8,985 nucleotides of DNA from the NCBI GenBank assembly GCA_031289815.1, contig JAITOS010000133.1:1-8985 (forward strand). The letters are read 5' to 3'. A program made the translations under genes and the position numbers. Below the pieces are notes generated by a model. It saw only the letters and a program-made list of their open reading frames with translations, was not told the DNA's origin and did not search any database. This document shows, one piece after another, positions 6,245-8,985 of this stretch; within the stretch, counting starts at the first letter, position 1; the number at the start of each line of letters is the position of its first letter. This stretch comes from Peptococcaceae bacterium (GTDB lineage Bacteria > Bacillota > Desulfitobacteriia > Desulfitobacteriales > Desulfitobacteriaceae).

Positions 6245-6272
6245 CAGTATATGAGGGCGACGGGCAGGCGGT
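6245..6272 (-). promoter_or_regulatory. Candidate sigma-K (mother-cell) promoter of dpaA-dpaB
   Basis: The published B. subtilis sigma-K pattern is AC, 16-17 bases, CATA, three bases, TA. Here AC (6272-6271) is followed by 17 bases and CATATACTG (6253-6245), matching all but the last base. It lies in the 84-base dapB-dpaA gap. The B. subtilis dpaAB genes are known to be sigma-K dependent, so function and motif agree. The short motif makes chance occurrence possible. Confidence 0.5.
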
Positions 6273-6287
6273 TACGCGTTTATCGCC

Positions 6288-7091
6288 TTAGTCAAGGAAA
6301 TTCTCCAGACCGATCACAAACTCCTTCGATGTCAAGGACCTGCGAATAGCCAGCAATATACCCGGCAAATAGGTTTCCCTGGAAAAAACGTCGTGCCGGA
6401 TCGTCAACACCTGACCGTTGCCGCCAAAAATCACTTCCTGATGGGCGCTAAAGCCGGGCAAACGAACCGAATGAATGTGGATACCCTGAAAGTCAGCGCC
6501 TCGGGCGCCATCAATTTTTTCATATTCATTGGGGTGTCCCTGAAGCATTGGTTTTCTGACCTCGGCCATCCACTCGGCTGTTTTTAAGGCGGTACCGGAG
6601 GGCGCGTCCAGCTTTTGATCATGATGCATTTCTATGATTTCCGCGTGAGGGAAATATTTTGCCGCTTCTCTGGCAAAACGCATCATCAAAATCGCGCCCA
6701 AGGCAAAATTCGGGGCGATCAATACGCCCACCTCTTTTTTCAGGGACAGTTCCCGCAATTCACTAATTTCAGCTTCATCCAATCCGGTCGTGCCAATGAC
6801 CGTGGCAACTCCGGCTGTCAAGGCCATTTTCGCGTTTGCGAGTACCGATTGCGGATTCGTAAAATCTATAAATACCTCCGCCTGACATCCCCGCAGCGTT
6901 TCCGGCGTGACCGGCCCGCTGATCTCCAGGTTCAGCCGCGGCATTCCCAGGACTTCGCCCATATCCAGCCCCTGGCTTCTCACATCCGAACAGCCAACGA
7001 GCTGCATATCTTCCTGTTGCAGGACGATTTTGACGATCTCCCGCCCCATTTTTCCCCCGGCGCCAGCCACGAAAACTTTGATTTTTTTCAC
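6288..7091 (-). CDS. dapB: 4-hydroxy-tetrahydrodipicolinate reductase
   Basis: This enzyme reduces the DapA product with NAD(P)H to tetrahydrodipicolinate, on the way to diaminopimelate and lysine. From the GTG start (7091-7089) it has 267 residues, the same as B. subtilis DapB. The N-terminal nucleotide site is VAGAGGKMG (residues 8-16), GTTG is at 100-103, and the catalytic signature is HHDQKLDAPSGTA, with His156/His157 and Lys160. GGAGG (7103-7099) lies 7 bases upstream of the GTG; an in-frame TTG at 7124 would translate through it and through part of the leader hairpin. DapB competes with DpaA/DpaB for the same intermediate, so its separate promoter and leader hairpin, and the sporulation-type promoter after it, are of interest. 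Confidence 0.96.
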   Translation of the reverse strand: MKKIKVFVAGAGGKMGREIVKIVLQQEDMQLVGCSDVRSQGLDMGEVLGMPRLNLEISGPVTPETLRGCQAEVFIDFTNPQSVLANAKMALTAGVATVIGTTGLDEAEISELRELSLKKEVGVLIAPNFALGAILMMRFAREAAKYFPHAEIIEMHHDQKLDAPSGTALKTAEWMAEVRKPMLQGHPNEYEKIDGARGADFQGIHIHSVRLPGFSAHQEVIFGGNGQVLTIRHDVFSRETYLPGILLAIRRSLTSKEFVIGLENFLD

Positions 7092-7124
7092 CCAAACCCC
7101 TCCTGCATACGGTAAATAAGGCAA

Positions 7125-7151
7125 AACCCCGCATGTCGAGCAGTCGGGGTT
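7125..7151 (-). terminator. Leader hairpin of dapB (terminator or attenuator)
   Basis: On the minus strand AACCCCG (7151-7145) pairs perfectly with CGGGGTT (7131-7125) around a 13-base loop, and TTG follows, so the run after the Gs is TTTT. It lies between the ymxH stop and the dapB start, but downstream of the predicted dapB promoter. It could end transcripts from ymxH and also affect those started at the dapB promoter. No lysine riboswitch or T-box features are seen in the roughly 70-base leader. Confidence 0.55.
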
Positions 7152-7166
7152 AAAACTTTTTATTCA

Positions 7167-7195
7167 ATTTTATTTTAATAACGAACATCTGTCAA
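7167..7195 (-). promoter_or_regulatory. Sigma-A promoter of dapB
   Basis: The -35 is a perfect TTGACA (7195-7190), the spacer is 17 bases and the -10 is TAAAAT (7172-7167). The -35 box overlaps the TGA stop codon of ymxH (7194-7192). Transcription would start near 7160, and the leader hairpin begins within about 10 bases. Confidence 0.75.
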
Positions 7196-7485
7196 ATAGA
7201 ATATTTTTTCAGCCGATCGCTTATCCGGTCGCCCGTGTTCGGCAAATCCACAATCATCACTTCCGAGCCGATTTTACGAACCGCCTGCCAAGGGATGATC
7301 AGCCCGTCCCGGTCGCGTTCCGCCACACTGCTGAGCAGCCCGCCAAAACCGGCGCGGGTATTTAGAATCAGCGCTTCGATAACCCCTGCGCCGGAAACGG
7401 CCAGATCCGCATCGCCAATCACCCCCAGCTTGGCGCCGTCATGGAGATTGATGATCTCTTTCCCGGCCAAATCGCTGAACAGCAT
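7192..7485 (-). CDS. ymxH: YlmC/YmxH-family PRC-barrel sporulation protein
   Basis: A 97-residue protein with one PRC-barrel-like domain: MLFSDLAGKEIINLHDGAKLG at the N-terminus, a central strand region with ALILNTR, then LIIPWQAVRKIGSEVMIVDL. This matches the YlmC/YmxH family, named for sporulation because it is confined to spore formers; the molecular role is not known. The protein is slightly longer than the 80-85 residues usual in Bacillus, by a C-terminal tail ending DRISDRLKKYSI. The ATG at 7485 has AAGGAGGT (7500-7493) 7 bases upstream. That site overlaps the stop of the preceding membrane-protein gene, so translation is probably coupled. A ymxH gene beside the dpa genes is a conserved arrangement in spore formers. 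Confidence 0.88.
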   Translation of the reverse strand: MLFSDLAGKEIINLHDGAKLGVIGDADLAVSGAGVIEALILNTRAGFGGLLSSVAERDRDGLIIPWQAVRKIGSEVMIVDLPNTGDRISDRLKKYSI

Positions 7486-7490
7486 CCCCT

Positions 7491-7805
7491 CTACCTCCTT
7501 ATGTTTCTCAGCCAATACCACCCTCGCAGTCCATAGGGTTGCAGAATGGCTAACACCAAAGAAATCAGCGCCAGGGGTTCCATCATCAAGGGCGTATCGC
7601 TGCGCCACTCTTCCGGCAGCTTTAAAAAAGAAAACAACAATTCCAGCGATAAATAAATGCCGCCGGCTGTCCCCACCAATTGCGCCAGAGCGCGCGACAG
7701 CGGGCTGTCGGATAATTTAGCGGAGCGCCACATCGACATATAACGGCGCTGATAAACCGACCCGGCAACGCCGACAAGCAGTAAAAGGATTCCGATAGCC
7801 TGCAT
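7491..7805 (-). CDS. Small three-helix membrane protein of unknown function
   Basis: A 104-residue protein I do not recognise. It has three hydrophobic segments: residues 2-18 (IGILLLLVGVAGSVY), about 40-62 (LAQLVGTAGGIYLSLELLF) and about 74-91 (MEPLALISLVLAILQPYG). A basic stretch after the first segment (QRRYMSMWRSAK) suggests a cytoplasmic loop. An arginine-rich end, WYWLRNIRR, follows the last. The ATG at 7805 is the only sensible start because an in-frame TAG lies two codons upstream. The ribosome binding site is weak (GGGTAGAG close to the ATG). Its TAG stop (7493-7491) sits inside the ymxH ribosome binding site, five bases before the ymxH ATG. A candidate sigma-E promoter precedes it, so a role in sporulation is possible but inferred only from context. 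Confidence 0.7.
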   Translation of the reverse strand: MQAIGILLLLVGVAGSVYQRRYMSMWRSAKLSDSPLSRALAQLVGTAGGIYLSLELLFSFLKLPEEWRSDTPLMMEPLALISLVLAILQPYGLRGWYWLRNIRR

Positions 7806-7851
7806 ACTCTACCCATCCCCGTCTGTGTATTTTTTAGCGTTGGTATGAGGG

Positions 7852-7880
7852 ATTGTATGTATAGACAGGCCGTTTTAGAC
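7852..7880 (-). promoter_or_regulatory. Candidate sigma-E (mother-cell) promoter of the membrane protein-ymxH pair
   Basis: The -10 CATACAAT (7859-7852) matches the sigma-E consensus as known from B. subtilis. GTCTAAA (7880-7874) lies 14 bases upstream, a partial -35 match at the expected spacing. The start would be near 7845, 40 bases before the ATG of the small membrane protein. Confidence 0.42.
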
Positions 7881-7901
7881 CACAACCGGGCAAATTAAGC
7901 G

Positions 7902-7917
7902 CGGGGCTACCTCCCCG
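7902..7917 (-). terminator. Short GC hairpin over the dut stop codon
   Basis: CGGGG (7902-7906) and CCCCG (7913-7917) are perfect 5-bp arms. The six-base loop holds the TAG stop of dut (7909-7907). The minus-strand tail, CGCTTAATTT, is only partly U-rich. It may be a weak terminator between dut and the membrane-protein gene. Confidence 0.35.
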
Positions 7918-8374
7918 TTGAGCCAAAGCCGCCGCCGCCGCGTTCCGAATCCTCCAAAGCGTCCGCTTCAACCATGCGGGCCAGAAAAACCGGCGCAAAG
8001 AGCATTTGCGCGATGCGGTCTCCATGTTTTACCGTAAAGGCTTCCGAGCCGTGATTGCTCAGCAAAATTTGTATTTCACCCCGGTAATCAGAATCGATGA
8101 CCCCCACGGCGTTCGTCAGAGAAATTCCATGCTTGGCGGCCAAACCGCTGCGCGCACAGACCAGGGCCACCACTTCCGGCCCCGGCAGTTCGATGGCTAA
8201 TCCCGTGGGAATTTTTCCCCGTTGCCCGGGAGGTATGACGATTTCTTTCCGCAGACAGGCGCATACATCCATACCGGCGGCTCCGGGCGTAGCATAGGCA
8301 GGGAGGGCAACCTCCAGGTCTGTTTCCCGGCTGTGGATCCGCTTTACTTTTACCACGATTTCTTTAGAAAGCAT
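7907..8374 (-). CDS. dut: Deoxyuridine 5'-triphosphate nucleotidohydrolase (dUTPase)
   Basis: This enzyme hydrolyses dUTP to dUMP and pyrophosphate, keeping uracil out of DNA and supplying dUMP for dTMP synthesis. At 155 residues it is the size of a trimeric dUTPase and all five family motifs are present: AGMD (33-36), ARSGLAAKHG (74-83), GVIDSDYRGEI (91-101, with the catalytic Asp and the uracil-stacking Tyr), GDRIAQM (118-124) and the C-terminal GGGGFGSTG arm (146-154). The ATG at 8374 has AAGGAAGG (8389-8382) 7 bases upstream. It follows the M16 peptidase gene by 35 bases with no promoter visible in the gap, so it is probably co-transcribed with it. Confidence 0.97.
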   Translation of the reverse strand: MLSKEIVVKVKRIHSRETDLEVALPAYATPGAAGMDVCACLRKEIVIPPGQRGKIPTGLAIELPGPEVVALVCARSGLAAKHGISLTNAVGVIDSDYRGEIQILLSNHGSEAFTVKHGDRIAQMLFAPVFLARMVEADALEDSERGGGGFGSTGR

Positions 8375-8409
8375 TCTTGAACCTTCCTTTGCGACGCAAT
8401 CACTGATGT

Positions 8410-8985
8410 TTACCAGGTTTGTTTGTCCAATAACTCGTTCAAATACACATCAAAGCCGGCCGGCCCGATCATCGCCAGACTCACCTTATCTCTTTGCCAT
8501 AGCCGACGGACGACGCGCGTAATATCCTCCAGCGTCACCTTCATGAGCTTTTGAATCACCTCTTCCGGCGTAAGCACGCGGTTATAGGTCAATTCGGTTT
8601 TACCCAAGCGGCTCATCCGGCTGCTGACGGATTCCAAGCCCAGATACAGATTCCCTTTGATTTGCGCCTTCGTCCGTTCCAATTCCAGCGGTGTGATCCC
8701 TTGCCGACGGATATCGTCCATCTCCGTCAGGATGCATTCGACGACTTCTCTGGTATTTTGCGGGCTCGTTCCGGCATAGATGGCAAAGAGTCCGGTATCG
8801 ACATAGGTCGAATGATAGGTGTAGACCGTATAGGCTAAGCCGCGCTGTTCCCGAATCTGCTGAAAGAGCCGGGAGCTCAGACCGCCGCCTAAGATGTTGT
8901 TAATGATATGCATGGCGTAAATGTCTTCATCATCCTGGCCCAGACCGGGAACGCCCATCACCAAATGCATCTGTTCCGTGTCTTT
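8410..8985 (-). CDS. ymxG: M16-family zinc peptidase, C-terminal part (5' end outside window)
   Basis: About 191 residues of an insulinase/pitrilysin-type peptidase, open at the window edge with in-frame sequence (KDTEQ) before the first visible Met. The C-terminal M16 domain signature is clear: LGGGLSSRLFQQIREQRGLAYTVYTY, followed by YAGTSPQ and the SRMSRLGKTEL helix. The zinc-binding HxxEH motif belongs to the N-terminal half, which is not in the window, so catalytic competence cannot be judged. In B. subtilis the homologue ymxG (mlpA) lies next to ymxH and the dpa genes, and that synteny is the basis for the symbol. The protein ends at the TAA at 8412-8410. Confidence 0.92.
   Translation of the reverse strand, partial: KDTEQMHLVMGVPGLGQDDEDIYAMHIINNILGGGLSSRLFQQIREQRGLAYTVYTYHSTYVDTGLFAIYAGTSPQNTREVVECILTEMDDIRRQGITPLELERTKAQIKGNLYLGLESVSSRMSRLGKTELTYNRVLTPEEVIQKLMKVTLEDITRVVRRLWQRDKVSLAMIGPAGFDVYLNELLDKQTW

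Noticed and set aside
7092..7124. Longer dapB starting at TTG 7124
   Set aside because: It would translate through the AGGAGGGG ribosome binding site and the leader hairpin. The GTG at 7091 gives the family length of 267.
7092..7190. Lysine riboswitch ahead of dapB
   Set aside because: The leader is only about 70 bases, far shorter than the lysine riboswitch, and shows one hairpin rather than a five-way junction.
7486..7608. Longer ymxH starting near 7608
   Set aside because: It would overlap the membrane-protein gene by over 100 bases and run through the AAGGAGGT site. The PRC-barrel domain begins at the ATG at 7485.

Overview
The window is a stretch of chromosome from an endospore-forming member of the Firmicutes (Bacillota). 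The evidence is the pair of dipicolinate synthase genes (dpaA, dpaB) inside a lysine/diaminopimelate gene cluster, a YlmC/YmxH-family gene, RNase J, strong GGAGG-type ribosome binding sites and sigma-A-like promoters. The order M16 peptidase, dut, ymxH, dapB, dpaA, dpaB, asd, dapA, rnj fits spore formers of the Negativicutes or Peptococcaceae type better than Bacillus, which has a dapG aspartokinase gene between asd and dapA. That taxonomic placement is inference. Every gene I can support lies on the minus strand, so transcription runs from high to low coordinates.

Layout in transcription order: 8985-8410 is the C-terminal part of an M16 zinc peptidase, cut by the window edge. It is followed by dut (8374-7907), a small three-helix membrane protein of unknown function (7805-7491) and a YlmC/YmxH PRC-barrel protein (7485-7192). 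Next come dapB (7091-6288), dpaA (6203-5298), dpaB (5280-4681), asd (4590-3598) and dapA (3558-2620). A 547-base gap (2619-2073) holds a GC-richer, hairpin-rich block, then a promoter and a long leader for the RNase J gene (2072-408, TTG start). The left 407 bases hold two hairpins at and after the rnj stop, then two tandem sigma-A-like promoters and a leader with the CTTTGAAAACT motif typical of Firmicutes rRNA operons. An rRNA operon probably starts just beyond position 1.

How it works together: Asd, DapA and DapB carry aspartyl phosphate to tetrahydrodipicolinate for lysine and peptidoglycan. DpaA/DpaB divert the product of DapA, made from Asd's aspartate semialdehyde, to dipicolinic acid, the calcium chelator of the spore core. 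The non-coding sequence suggests the run is split into several transcription units: a candidate sigma-E promoter before the small membrane protein and ymxH, a sigma-A promoter and leader hairpin before dapB, a candidate sigma-K promoter before dpaA, and separate sigma-A promoters before asd and rnj. This would separate vegetative lysine synthesis from mother-cell dipicolinate synthesis. All promoter calls come from reading motifs and are untested.

The protein-coding content is mostly well-known families. The less explained parts are the structured block at 2330-2565, the RNase J leader with three copies of CGGAAGT, the perfect hairpin containing the rnj stop codon, the dapB leader hairpin and the small membrane protein coupled to ymxH.
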